DNA of 64,000 nt from Jacaranda mimosifolia (taxonomy: Eukaryota > Streptophyta > Magnoliopsida > Lamiales > Bignoniaceae). A model generated the notes under the pieces. That model had not been told where the DNA came from, searched no databases, and saw only the letters and a list, made by a program, of their open reading frames with translations. Position 1 is the stretch's first letter, and every line of letters begins with the position of its first letter. The stretch lies in contig CM032121.1 of the NCBI GenBank assembly GCA_018894105.1, forward strand, positions 22,661,730 through 22,725,729, read 5' to 3'. Of this stretch, positions 12,171 through 21,970 are shown piece after piece. Both the position numbers and the translations under genes were made by a program.

Positions 12171-12356
12171 AATAAGGGGCATAATAACCACTACGATCTG
12201 GAATTATTAGTTTATTGGATTGAATCGTGTTAGAGCTATATCTCATTACTGTATTTACTTTTAACAAGGGGCATAATTATTGCTATGATCTGGTATTAAT
12301 AGTTTTATTGGATTGAATCGTGTTTGAGCTATATCTCGTTAACGTATTTACTTTTA
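12171..12356. repeat. tandem repeat, about 93 bp x 2
   Basis: AACAAGGGGCATAAT...TATTGGATTGAATCGTGTT...GAGCTATATCTC...GTATTTACTTTTAA occurs twice in direct succession, starting at 12171 and 12263. Confidence 0.85.
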
Positions 12357-12464
12357 AAATGTGGCCATAATTGAGATTTTATGATTTAGCCCGATTGCTC
12401 TTCAAATAATTTTTTTATTAAAAAAAATCTAAAATAATAATTAATATTTGTCCAAATAGGAAAA

Positions 12465-12900
12465 TGATGGAATTTTTAATTCCGTGTTGGACTTCTATTA
12501 ATTGAGTTTCCTAATTTTATTAAAATGGGCTAAATTAATATGGTATATGTGATACAACTCATAGAAGCCTACTTATTGTTAAGGCTCTTTTGGATAGACT
12601 TGGTCTTAACAGCTAGTGCAGGCTCAATTCTAGAAAGCCCATAATGGGAGGGTCTTAGGGTTTCATTATTTATTGACTAGGTGCCCTCTCTATTCCACAT
12701 TCTGATAATTTCGCTTGCCCCATTGAAAGCTGTCAATGTTGATGGAGTATGGAGAGGAAGATCTAGCTAGGGATGTTCATGCAACTATCCAAAGAATTGT
12801 GTTGATAATCAATTTATGGTGTAAGGTACACAAAACTAAATTAATGTGGTGTTGTAAATTTATATTGTAAAGATCCTGTGAAGAGAGATTTTTACTTACA
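12465..12900 (+). repeat. 3' LTR of the gag/pol-less element
   Basis: 436 bp, direct copy of 3940-4390, starting TGATGGAATTTTTAATTCCG and ending TTTTTACTTACA. The preceding CAAATAGGAAAA (12453-12464) occupies the polypurine tract position and is weak. The text after it is unrelated to that after the 5' LTR, as expected for the outer boundary. Confidence 0.85.
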
Positions 12901-13103
12901 TAATAATCCAAATTTGATAAAATATTATGATCCTTGTAAGATTTTTTATCAACTTAATTTATTCTTTATTCTTTATTAACCCCTTAAATTTTACAAAACT
13001 AAAAAGAAAAAGCCCATCATATCTTGGCTCTGTCGGACAAACCTGTTTGTTATGTTTATTTTTATCTTTTTTCCCCCTCTTTTTGAAAGAAAAACTTCAG
13101 AAT
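12901..13103. other. short AT-rich spacer
   Basis: Unassigned DNA between the two left-hand elements. Nothing recognised. Confidence 0.5.
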
Positions 13104-13562
13104 TGTTATTCCATGTCAGTCATGTGTTGATTTGTTATTCTATGTCAGTCATATGTTGGCTTAATTATAGTGCTTGACAAGGCCTAGGAGATAGAATGGT
13201 AATATATTTGATGTGATTAAAATTAGATTAAGGGCATTTTGGTAATTTGAAAAAAAAATAATGAATTAACCCAAAAGTTTATTAATTAAATAAATGGGCC
13301 CAGAAGCCCAAATGACAACCCAAGCCCATAAAGAGTGCAGAAAAAACATTAGCCTAAGCCTATCAAAACTAAAACCTATAATTACTAAATGCCGGAGATA
13401 AATGAGACACAAAAAACATTCATAAACTTTTTCAGTGTAGAAGAAACTCTCGAGAATAGCAGGATTCTCGAGAAGAGTAGATCTCTCTATGTGCATTCTT
13501 GAGAAGATAACCGACACTGTGCTGTTTCTCCAAAGAGATCTTGCGCCATTTTTTAGCAGCAT
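13104..13562 (+). repeat. putative LTR of an older, unclassified element
   Basis: Starts with TGTTATTCCATGTCAGTCAT in two direct copies of 29 bp (13104-13132 and 13133-13161) and ends near TTTTTTAGCAGCA. It is followed by TTTGGTACTAGCAGTGGGAT, which could be a worn Met-tRNA primer site, and then an ORF. Position and contents suggest a 5' LTR, perhaps of a Gypsy-type element. Its partner is not in the window, so the call is tentative. Confidence 0.35.
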
Positions 13563-13602
13563 CATTTGGTACTAGCAGTGGGATACTAAAAAAAAAGAAG
13601 GA

Positions 13603-13913
13603 ATGTTGAGGATGCAGATGAGATCAAGAGCTTGTGGACAAAGCAATCAAGTGAACCTACAAGAAGTACCACATGGTCCAATGCCAAATCTTACTCTTAA
13701 TGCACGATCGATACTTGAGGACGCACATGTGCAGTGGGCTTCTTATCTGTGAGAATCATTCTTGCCTATCATGTGGGAAGCATGGAGAGATTTATTGGAG
13801 AGCATCACCACCCAAGCTGCAGTGAAAGCAGTTGCCCAATATGCTCTGGAGCATCATCCTCAAGAGCTTCAACAATCATGTGCTTTATCCTCCCTAGAAA
13901 GAACTGAGAGAAG
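13603..13913 (+). pseudogene. gag-like ORF fragment with one internal stop
   Basis: From the ATG at 13603 a frame runs to a TGA at 13750-13752 and continues in the same frame (ESFLPIMWEAWRDLLESITT and onward) until copia element A cuts it at 13914. The first part is rich in Arg, Gln and Asn; the second has Gln- and His-rich text near QYALEHHPQELQQS. Its place just after an LTR-like stretch and primer-like site suggests the start of a gag gene. I do not recognise the family and no nucleocapsid motif is reached. The open frame continuing to 13989 is LTR A read through, not part of this gene. Confidence 0.35.
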
Positions 13914-16118
13914 TGAAGTAAGGAGTAGCCAAGGATCTAATTATAAAACCACTAAGAGGCTAAATAAAACTTGTCTACTCCTCATCTAAGGATTTGATCA
14001 TGTATTTAATGAGGATTTAATGGTAGAAACTTACCTTGAACGCTTAATCTAAAGGTAGATCAAAGATGACACCAATGAACACTTCAAAGTGCCAATCAAC
14101 CAAATCAACTCCAAATTGGTTGAAAATTTGAAAAGATCTCCTCAACATACTTGAGAACTTTTAGTAAAAATTTCAGCCAAATCCAAGCACGGTAAGGCCT
14201 CCAAATCTGTCTCCAAAGATGCTGGACTGTAATGGATCTTCAAAAGCAAAAGCTCCCAAAATGTGAAGCCTCTAATGTTATGATCCACACACCCAAGGAG
14301 AGTTCAAATCTACCTCTAATAAGCTAGAGAACCAAAGGGAGAAGCAGAGGGAGGGCCAAAATATGGAGAGAATATGGTGAGGAAGGTATTAAACTTTAAC
14401 ACATTAGTGAATCACATTTTTTGGAGGGAAAAATGGAATCTAGCATCACATGCTTGCAATGGCCGGCCACCTATCTCTATTTATAGAGTGGATGGTGTGA
14501 TGTAAGTTGGCATCACACCCTCCATGAGGTGGTTTGCCAACTTGGCAATCCACTTACATGTGAAATGTGAATTTTACTTGCATTTGAAGTTAATTTGAAT
14601 CTACATTTCATCTCATGATATGTCTTTCAAATTAATTTCAAATAAATCCTCAAATGAATTCCTTCATTTGTATTTTACTCTAAAATTAATTGCTCATATT
14701 AATTAAATTAACTCTTTAATTTAATTAATTGGTTTGACTTAAACCCTTAAGTCAACTAGCTTAACTCTTTAAGTTAAAATGTGTCAACTTAACTCTTTAA
14801 GTTAACTTGACTAATTAATAGTCATATGGCACCAATTAAATTAACTCCTTAATTTAATTGATCCAATTTAACTTCTTAAATTACTATGATTAATTTAACA
14901 ATGAAATTAATCAAGCCAAAATGACCAAAAACTTAGTCAACCGATTTCTTCATAAAACTGCCAAGGATGAACTTTCTAGCTCTTAGAAAATTCCTCCCAC
15001 AAAAAACTTCCTTTAGCTTTTGTGTTGACCCATTAGGTTCTCCCATTAATTGGACATGAGCTCATAACTTTTATGATACATTGAATATTAAAATATTCAC
15101 GTTAGTTTAAACTCGTTTAAACTAATAACTCAATTCAATTAATTTCTATTAATTGAAGAGTACCCAATCTTCAGGGTCAATGTCTATCCTCGAGCCCATA
15201 GAGCCCAACTAATTGGTTGAAATGAATATGCTCTTGGTGAATCATGCTGGCTCTACGCTTACCATGCAAATATAGTCATTCTATCTCTTATCTCCCAAAA
15301 GAGGCCTAGGGCACGATATTTTCCAGCTCCCCAATAGCCTGAATAACTATATTTATATTCCTAATGTTCGATTCGCCTTTATGACCTCATCTTTGGAATT
15401 TTTTTTCCAAATTGTCATACTACCTTGCGCAAGGATTTCTTAGAATTGATCATTATAAAATATATAGGACATGCACTTGTCCTCCATAATGACGAAGAGA
15501 TGGATCCCATCTTGGATCTCACAAACCTCAATGTCTAAGTAGCTTATACCCAGTCTCAAACAGGATGACCCGCTATGTGGTCAAGGAAGAGTCAAAGCAT
15601 GAGGACCTAAACACAAGTCTACCATGGATCCTCAGGTCAAAGGACTAATTATATGCACTAGCACAAGTAGGAGAACTTGTTACTACCAACTTCCCACTTT
15701 GGCTATCTAGTGGATTCTCCATGCGGGTCTTTAGTGAACTTGTTCTCTAACAAGCACCTATTAACATGCACCCGTGTCTAACACGGATTGCTCATCAAAT
15801 GGAGCAATGTCCAATTCTTTAGATTTATGCATCGTTAGTGCAAGTTTATTCGAATCTTAGATGCCCTGTCTTATAAGATTCTATGAATTGGAATTTTTTA
15901 AGATCTCGACCATGAAAGACTTGTTTCATGATCACTACCTAGTGCGTGACCAAGTCTCCTAGTCTTTTGTGATCTAAGGGCTTCAACCAAATGCCGGTGA
16001 AGAGAAATAAGCATAAGATGAAGATGACCATTTACATTGAACATTATTCAATCAAGATTGTATCACAAGTGAAATTGTTTACATGCCAATCTAATTAGCT
16101 GCGGATACTATTCCAACA
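13914..16118 (-). repeat. 3' LTR of element A (2.2 kb)
   Basis: On the minus strand it starts TGTTGGAATAGTATCCGCAG (complement ending at 16118) and ends CTTACTTCA (complement TGAAGTAAGG at 13914). It contains all family landmarks: the palindrome GGTGTGATG...CATCACACC at 14494-14519, a TATA-like CTATTTATAGAG at 14477-14488, the TTAA palindrome array (about 14690-14910), and conserved text around 15640-15760 that is nearly the same in every LTR. Its length is large for copia LTRs. Confidence 0.92.
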
Positions 16119-16837
16119 ATCTCCTATTTTCCTTAAAGCCAATTCCCCATAGTTTTAAGACCTATTTTCTTAAGATGTCCTTCAAAGACCTTTTGCATTA
16201 GGGGTTTTGTTAGTGGATCTGCTATATTATCTTTGGAGGCTACTCTCTCCACTCAGATGTTGCCTTTATCAATAATCTCTCAGATAAAATGATATTGCCT
16301 TAAAATGTGCTTGGATTGTTGATGAGATCTTGGCTCTTTGGCTTGCGCCACTGCCCCATTGTTGTCACAGAAGATAACTACATGCTCAACAATGCTAGGC
16401 ACTACATCCAACTCTTGGATGAAAATTTTCATCCAAACACCTTCCTTTGTAGCTTTTGAAGCCGTAATATATTCTGCCATTATGGTAGAATCGACTGTGG
16501 TGTCTTGTTTGGAACTCTTCCAACTCACTATGCCGCCATTGAAGCAAAATAGAAATCCAAAAATGGATTTTAGGTCATCTACATCGGATTGGAAACTAGA
16601 ATCCGAAAACCCCTTGAGTTTCAATTCTCCATTGCCATACACCATAAACAAATCCTTAGTTCCTAATACGAAGGATGCTTCTCCCAAATCCTTCATGGAG
16701 AATTGCTTAGATAACCATGCTTTAGTATACTTTAACATTTCTCTCTTATTCCCAATGAGAAGAATGTCATCGACATAAAGCATAATAAACTGTATGCTAC
16801 TCCCACTAGCCTTCTGATACACATAAGGTCTATACAC
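16119..16837 (-). pseudogene. RT palm fused to RNase H by an in-frame deletion (element A)
   Basis: An open frame of 185 codons (16280-16837) starts in RT and carries LYVDDILLIG (YVDD at 16766-16777), then SFVLGT. It continues directly as KDLFMVYGNGELK of RNase H. Other copies have roughly 110 residues between these points. Downstream are WKSSKQDT, AEY, VIFCDNNGAVAQAKEPRSH and SKHILRQYH, the usual RNase H blocks. The 16119-16280 tail holds decayed C-terminal codons and the polypurine tract (complement of ATCTCCTATTTT at 16119-16130). The reading frame survived a deletion of about 0.33 kb. The missing thumb/connection segment should make the product inactive. Confidence 0.85.
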
Positions 16838-17400
16838 ATTTTTGATAAAGCCAAATGATTTGACTATTTTATCGAAATGTATGTTCCAACTTCAGGACGT
16901 CTGTTTAAGTCCATAAATGGACCTTTCAAGTTTGCAAACTTTTTGCTCTCTCCTTTTAGATGTAAAACTTTGTGGTTGCTCCATATAAATTTCTTCTTCA
17001 ATGTTTCCATCGAGGGAAGTAGTTTTTACATTCATTTTCCATATCTCATAGTCATAATATACAGCTATGTCTAGTAAAATCCTAATGAACTTAGGCATAG
17101 CAACCGGGAAAAAGGTTTCCTCGAAATCAATACCAGGTTTTTGAATGTAACCTTTTGCCCCTAGTCACGCCTTAAAGGTCATAACCACTCTATTGACTCC
17201 TAGCTTTCGCTTATAAATCCACTTGCAACCAACGAGTACTATATCCTTTGGTAGATCTACCAAAGTCTATACTTTGTTGGAGTACATGGAGTCCATTTTG
17301 AATTTCACGGCGTCTTGCCAATGTCCCAAATCTATGTCCAACATAGCTTTCTTGTAGATCTTTGGATCATTATTAAATTTCTCATAAAGGAATCGAAACC
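16838..17400 (-). pseudogene. RT N-terminal half (element A)
   Basis: Minus-strand text includes MPKFIRILLDIAVYYDYEIW, IEEEIYMEQPQSFTSK and KVCKLERSIYGLKQTS (within 16892-17098), the fingers/palm entry region of copia RT. Upstream, 17100-17400, the expected VDLPKDIVLVGCKW-type region is present but broken by stops and frame changes. Confidence 0.82.
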
Positions 17401-18076
17401 TTTTGGGTTGCTACTTGATTTGGTCCGACCTTCTCAGAGGTTGTGTACAAGGCTCTTGATGATGTTCACTTGTTTCTACTGCTAGTGGGATTTCATGATC
17501 ACCTTGAACTTCATCAAGTTCAACAATAATTCCATTTCTATTTAATAGAAATTCATTTTCCAAAAACTTGGCGTTTCTTGAAACAAATACCTTTTGTTTT
17601 GGGGGATTATAGTAATAATAACCCAAAGACACTCTTAGGTATCCCACAAACTTGCACAAAAGATGGATCTAGCATCCAATTTATCTCCCACTAATCGCTT
17701 GATGTATACGAGAGACCCCCAAACTTTTAGATAAAAATAAGAAGGTGCTTTGTCATACCATATCTCATATGGTGTTTTTGCACTGACTTTGAGGGTACTA
17801 CATTTAGTAGCCTCACCGCTGTTGTTATGGCGAAGCCCCAAAAGGATATAAGCACATCAGTAAAGCTCATCATGGAACGTACCATATTTAATAAGGTACG
17901 ATTTCTCTTTTCGACTACTCTATTATGTTAGGGTGTGTTGGGTGGAGTCTATTGAGAGAGAATCCTATTATCTTTTAGATAATTCAATAATTTAGTACTT
18001 AAGTATTCTCTCTTGATCCAATTGAAGAGCTTTAGTACTCAATCCAATTGCTTTTCTACTTCATACTTATACTCAT
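17401..18076 (-). pseudogene. integrase C-terminal region (element A), truncated
   Basis: Two overlapping minus frames (17411-17659 and 17635-17841) give YEIWYDKAPSYFYLKVWGSL, VYIKRLVGDKLDARS, CKFVGYLRVSLGYYYYNP and KQKVFVSRNAKFLENEFLL, the chromodomain-like tail and linker of copia integrase, ending in EPCTQPLRRSDQIK. A one-base shift near 17640 separates them. 17842-18076 holds the preceding catalytic-core segment, also shifted. The gene stops at 18076 where an LTR end starts. Confidence 0.8.
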
Positions 18077-18733
18077 TGTAAAGTCAAGCATAGCACAAAG
18101 ATCTAATAAATAAAGCAAAAAATAGATAAATTAACTTGGATACACTCAAAACCAAGGATCTAATCATGCGTTTGATTCAAACTTGGATGAAGGATTATCT
18201 TGATTGCTCAAAAAATCTAAGGTAGAATGGAGAATAGCTTGAACACTTCAAAACTATCTCCAGTTGGTGTAGCAGCAACTCGACAATAATTGCCCAATCA
18301 AAATCACTCCCAAATTTGTTGAAATTTGGACACAACCTCCTCAACACCTTGGGGAATCTTTGGTAAATTTTTTTAGCAAAATTGAGATAAGCAAGGTCTG
18401 GAAAAAATGCTCCAAACTTTCTGCCCTTGCAGTAGATCTCCAAAAGCCAAGCTATCCAATTGTCTAACCTCTAATGTGATAATCCACACACTAGTGGCAA
18501 ATCCAAATTACTTCTTAGTTAGGTGGAAAACCAAAGAGAGAAAAAGGAAATGAAGGCCGATTTTAGGAGGTAGGGTGAAGAAGAAGTGTGAGACTTCAAC
18601 ACATGAGTGAATCACACATAATTGGAGGGAAAAATGGAATATAATAATTATATTGTAAGCATGCTTTGGTCGTCCACCTTTCTCCTATCTATAGTGAAGG
18701 GAGGTGTGATGCAAGTTGGCATCACACTGGCCA
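18077..18733 (-). repeat. U5-side LTR fragment (C-left)
   Basis: 657 bp equal to the terminal (U5-R) third of the long LTR on the minus strand. It starts with TG at 18077 (complement of the LTR's terminal CA) and reaches the TATA-side palindrome (18703-18727). It abuts A's integrase without primer site, leader or gag, so it reads as a separate insertion into A. It ends where element B begins. Confidence 0.8.
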
Positions 18734-19676
18734 TGTTGGAATAGTGCCCCGTAAGCTAATTAGATTAACCTTGTAAACTATTTCCTTGTAAGTCAATCTT
18801 GATTGAATGATATTCATTATATGGCCATCTTCATCTCATGCTCATTATTTACTTCACTTGCATTTGGATAAAGACCTTAGATCATACAAGACTACAGAAC
18901 TTGATACGCATTGGATGGTGATCATAGAATAAGTCTTATCAGTTGTGATCTTAAATCTTCCAAGTTATCAGATCTTACGAGGTAGGGCATCTAAGATCCA
19001 TATAGACTTGCACTAACGATGCATAAATCCAAGGGTTGGATGTTGCTTCGTTCCATGAACAATCCTATATGAGATATGGATGCATGTTATTGGGTGCTTG
19101 TTAGAGAATAAGGCACTGATGTCCTGCTCTGAGAATCCACTAAATAGCCGAAGTGGCAAGTCAGTAGTGGCAAGTTCTCTAGCTTATGCTAGTGTATATT
19201 ATTAGTCCTTTAACTTGAGGATTCATGGTAACCTTGTGTTTGGTCCGTATGCTTTGACTCTTCCTTGGTCACTTAGTGGACCACTTGGGTTGAGATTGGG
19301 CATGAGCTACTAGACATGGAGGTTTGTGAGATATAAGATGGAATTCGACTCATTGCTTTTGAGAAAGATGAGTGTATCTCCTTAAGGTGTTGAGAGAGTG
19401 CTGTAAAATTTTTAGCTCAAAAGGAAGTGTTTAACTAAGGGAAAAACGGTTGAAGAGAATTTTCAGCTCAAAAGCAGCTTCTCACCATCTAGTGAGAAGC
19501 TTCTTCAACGGTTGAAGAGAATTTTTCTTGTTTATTGAATTTTCTGTTATCGCCAAGGTATTTCCCTTCTCTAAATCTGATTCTAATGCATGTCTTGATC
19601 CTTGGGGATGTGTGTGGTCTAGTTACATTCAGTTTTTTTTGAAAATATTTGGATCCTAGTGCCACACACACCTACA
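18734..19676 (+). repeat. 5' LTR of B, internally deleted
   Basis: Begins TGTTGGAATAGTGCCCCGTA and ends GTGCCACACACACCTACA. Compared with the 3' LTR it jumps from GAGTGTATCTCC (about 19380) to AAGGTGTTGAGAGAGTG, missing the segment equivalent to about 25030-26365. The lost piece contains the palindrome array and the TATA box, so this LTR lacks its promoter. A short palindrome, CTTCTCAC...GTGAGAAG, lies at about 19478-19499. Confidence 0.9.
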
Positions 19677-19678
19677 AG

Positions 19679-19691
19679 TGGTATCAGAGCC
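19679..19691 (+). other. tRNA-Met(i) primer binding site of B
   Basis: TGGTATCAGAGCC, two bases after the LTR: the standard primer site complementary to the 3' end of initiator Met-tRNA. Confidence 0.95.
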
Positions 19692-21662
19692 ATTTTTATG
19701 CATAGATTTGGATTTTGCTTGGCTTGGATGATTGGTTCTTGTGAAGAATTGATCAACACCATAATGTGCTCAATCTATATGATGGGTTAGAGTGTATGGA
19801 TGATCTTGCTTGTGGCTCCTTGATTAATGGATTAAATCATGCTATTATGTTCTTTAAATGTTAAATCATGTGATAAGTATGTTTTAATTCATTTTGTCTG
19901 ATGTTGAATTTTGATTTGGCATTGGTGGGTGTTATATGTTGATATAGCATGTTGTGAATAGCCTTTAGCAGTTTTGGTCATTTTTGGGTCCAACGAGATT
20001 GGATATATTTGGAGATTTTTGAAGAATATGATTCTTGATTAAACTTATTTTTCAAGCATCTTAGGGCACTTGATATTTCAGTTTTAAAAGGTGTTTTAAT
20101 TTGAAAATTTCACCTATGTTATGTGTTTTGATGTTTAGAAGTTGCTCTAAAATTCTTAGTGCACAAAAGTTGAGCCAAAAATGGCTTGACTCGATCGTGA
20201 CCCCAAAATAGGGGAGCTGCCGGCACTTGGCAGCCCATAGCAGGGTAGCGGCAGAGAGCTACAGCCCAGTAGTGTGCAAGCCTCGGCCAGTAGCCTCTAG
20301 TTGGGTTTGGGATGGGTTTTGAGATTTTTCTTTGGTTATTGTGACCAAACTTGTTTTGAAACACACACATTAGTTGCACAAATGCTGTGCAAACTCCCAA
20401 AATTGTGTTGGACACTTTTGGTTTCTTTTAAAACTTGTTAAAGTTAATTTCCAATTGTGGCAAAAATATGATGCATAAGTTTTGTGCTTGTTTTTGCTTG
20501 ACCAATTATTTGTTAATTTGATTAGCTTTTAATTGATGGACTTGGATGTCAATTCTTGATTTATTGTTGTTCATTTAAGTGTTGAATGGATGATGAATGA
20601 ATGGGGATGATCATAAGCCTTTAATATTGATTTTATTTGTTTCAAGTTGTTGAATAGGGTTGTATTAAATTGGGGCTTGCATGCCTCTTAATTTCTATAT
20701 TGTAAATGTTATAAGAGTAGAACCACTAGGAGTAGGGTTTTCATTTTCATGTACATGTTACAAGGAGCAAAGAAGACCACTGGAGGCAGGAAGACCCATG
20801 AATGTATGGGATGCACTCATGTAATAGCTATATTTAATCAACTTATTCAAAATCAACTAAGAGTTGCACCTATGGATCTAATTGCACCACTTGGTTAGAC
20901 TCATGGTTATCCCACCCTAGGAGCATGCTAGGCGCATTTATTTATTTATGTTTTCCATATCCTATTGATGTATGAGATGCATGATTTGGATATAGAGAAC
21001 CTAAATAAGAAGATAAAATGATGAGATCTTTGCAAGCAAAAACCCTATACTTAGAATGTCTAAGTGCTTTCAAATATCAAGTCAAAATGGTTACAAGTTA
21101 AAAGAGTTTTAATTAATCCATACCTTCTACCTATAGTATATGGCATGACGATGCTACTATTATTTGTGTGATATCTCACGAGTCATGGGTCACACTTATA
21201 GTGGAAAGCTGTGACCATAATACTTAGCATGAGATGCACTTTGATTTGAGAATGCCCATGCATTAGCACACGAGTCGTGGGATGTCGTGGGCCCATCTCC
21301 AATTGAAGATTGATTGGTAGGTATGACTTGATACTTAGTAATGTAGATATCTCACAAGTTGTGGGTCTACATAAAAAGTGAGGCAAAATACATAAGAGTT
21401 GTATGAGATACAGTTAATAAAAGTTGCTTACCTTTGGATTGTTTGTGAATGTATCATGGGTTGTGGGTTCACTTGCAAGTCCTTAGGATTTTGATTCTCA
21501 CTAGGAAATGAGATATCCCAAATTCTTCTAGGGGGTGAAGGATTTGATAAAATGGTGGGAGAAAAATATGCTTGAAAGACCATGAACATGTTTTCAATAT
21601 CAAATTTCAATCACATGCTTATATTCTCTTTTTTGCATTTGAGGATTTGGGAAATCTCAAAA
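19692..21662 (+). other. leader of B (PBS to gag)
   Basis: About 1.97 kb, collinear with the leaders of G and I, with no long ORF. It includes a GC-rich island at 20215-20300 unlike the surrounding AT-rich text, the word CCCTAGGAGCATGCTAGG near 20920, and the four stem-loops listed separately. Presumably it is the untranslated 5' part of the genomic RNA, where packaging and dimerisation signals would lie. Confidence 0.8.
21166..21472 (+). promoter_or_regulatory. array of four leader stem-loops (B)
   Basis: Four short words sit at 21177-21189 (CACGAGTCATGGG), 21269-21281 (CACGAGTCGTGGG), 21353-21365 (CACAAGTTGTGGG) and 21455-21467 (CATGGGTTGTGGG). Each lies inside complementary flanks: GTGTGA/TCACAC, GCCCA..CAT/ATG..TGGGC, ATGTAGA/TCTACAT and GTGAA/TTCAC. 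Slot 2 is itself palindromic (CACGA-G-TCGTG). Elements G and I have four slots at the same spacing with different words. The function is inferred only. Confidence 0.6.
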
Positions 21663-21970
21663 ATAGCTGATAAACCACTCAATGTTATTTTGGAAACCAA
21701 TAAACCAATCGGGCCTGACTTCTGCGATTGACTTAACCTCAAAAATCATTCTAGATTCCTAGAAGTGGATAAATGTCCTACATTAAGGTGTTCCTAATCC
21801 CATGGGGATTATTGTAGATCAAGAGACATATGAAAAGTTCACGAATTGAGTTTAGGATCGTCCTATCCCTTAGTCTCATTATGGCATCTACAAAACTTTA
21901 AAAAGTCTCAAAGATACATAAACAGTACCTTGGTTAAAGTTTGCAAGAGTTGTAAAGCAAATGAGGTAGA
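21663..21970 (+). pseudogene. gag N-terminal fragment (B)
   Basis: ADKPLNVILETNKPIGPDF aligns with the start of the gag of H and I. The initiating ATG is ATA here (21663-21665), and a stop follows after DFCD. The middle part diverges from H and I but matches G. The fragment ends near CKANEVDKF, then jumps straight into integrase at about 21975. The rest of gag, the zinc knuckle, protease and the integrase N-terminus are missing. Confidence 0.75.

Larger units (their letters stand above)
3940..12900 (+). mobile_element. LTR element lacking gag and pol (LARD-like)
   Basis: Two direct repeats of about 0.45 kb (3940-4390 and 12465-12900) bound an 8.1-kb interior. Each starts with TG and ends TTTTTACTTACA. 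A degenerate Met-tRNA primer site follows the left copy. The outside pentamers TAATT (3935-3939) and TAATA (12901-12905) differ at one base, consistent with an aged target duplication. After removing the nested Mutator-like element, about 6 kb of AT-rich interior remains in which I recognise no gag, protease, integrase, RT or RNase H. It is either a non-autonomous LARD-type element or one too decayed to read. Orientation follows from the primer site position. Confidence 0.75.
13914..18076 (-). mobile_element. copia element A (3' LTR + pol remnant)
   Basis: Minus-strand Ty1/copia copy inserted into the gag-like ORF at 13913/13914. Read on the minus strand it contains integrase C-terminal region, RT, RNase H, polypurine tract and a complete 3' LTR. 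Its 5' half is cut at 18076, where the U5 end of another LTR begins. The left outer pentamer is AGAAG (13909-13913); the right counterpart is not identifiable. Confidence 0.88.

Noticed and set aside
10380..12460. tRNA-like or other RNA genes in the AT-rich interior
   Set aside because: No A/B box pair, cloverleaf or conserved RNA motif could be found by eye.
14690..14910. palindrome array as CRISPR or bacterial repeat
   Set aside because: Units differ in length and arms, lie within plant LTRs, and have no spacers or cas genes.
18077..18733. 5' LTR of element A
   Set aside because: It touches integrase text directly, with a precise LTR terminus and no primer site or leader, so insertion of another copy explains it better; an internal deletion in A cannot be fully excluded.
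19679..19691. primer site as part of a tRNA gene
   Set aside because: Only the 13-base complement of the tRNA 3' end is present; it lies at the fixed distance after an LTR.
21183..21386. ORF over the B stem-loops as coding
   Set aside because: The same region in G and I is interrupted by stops, and the slot words change length, so a protein is unlikely.
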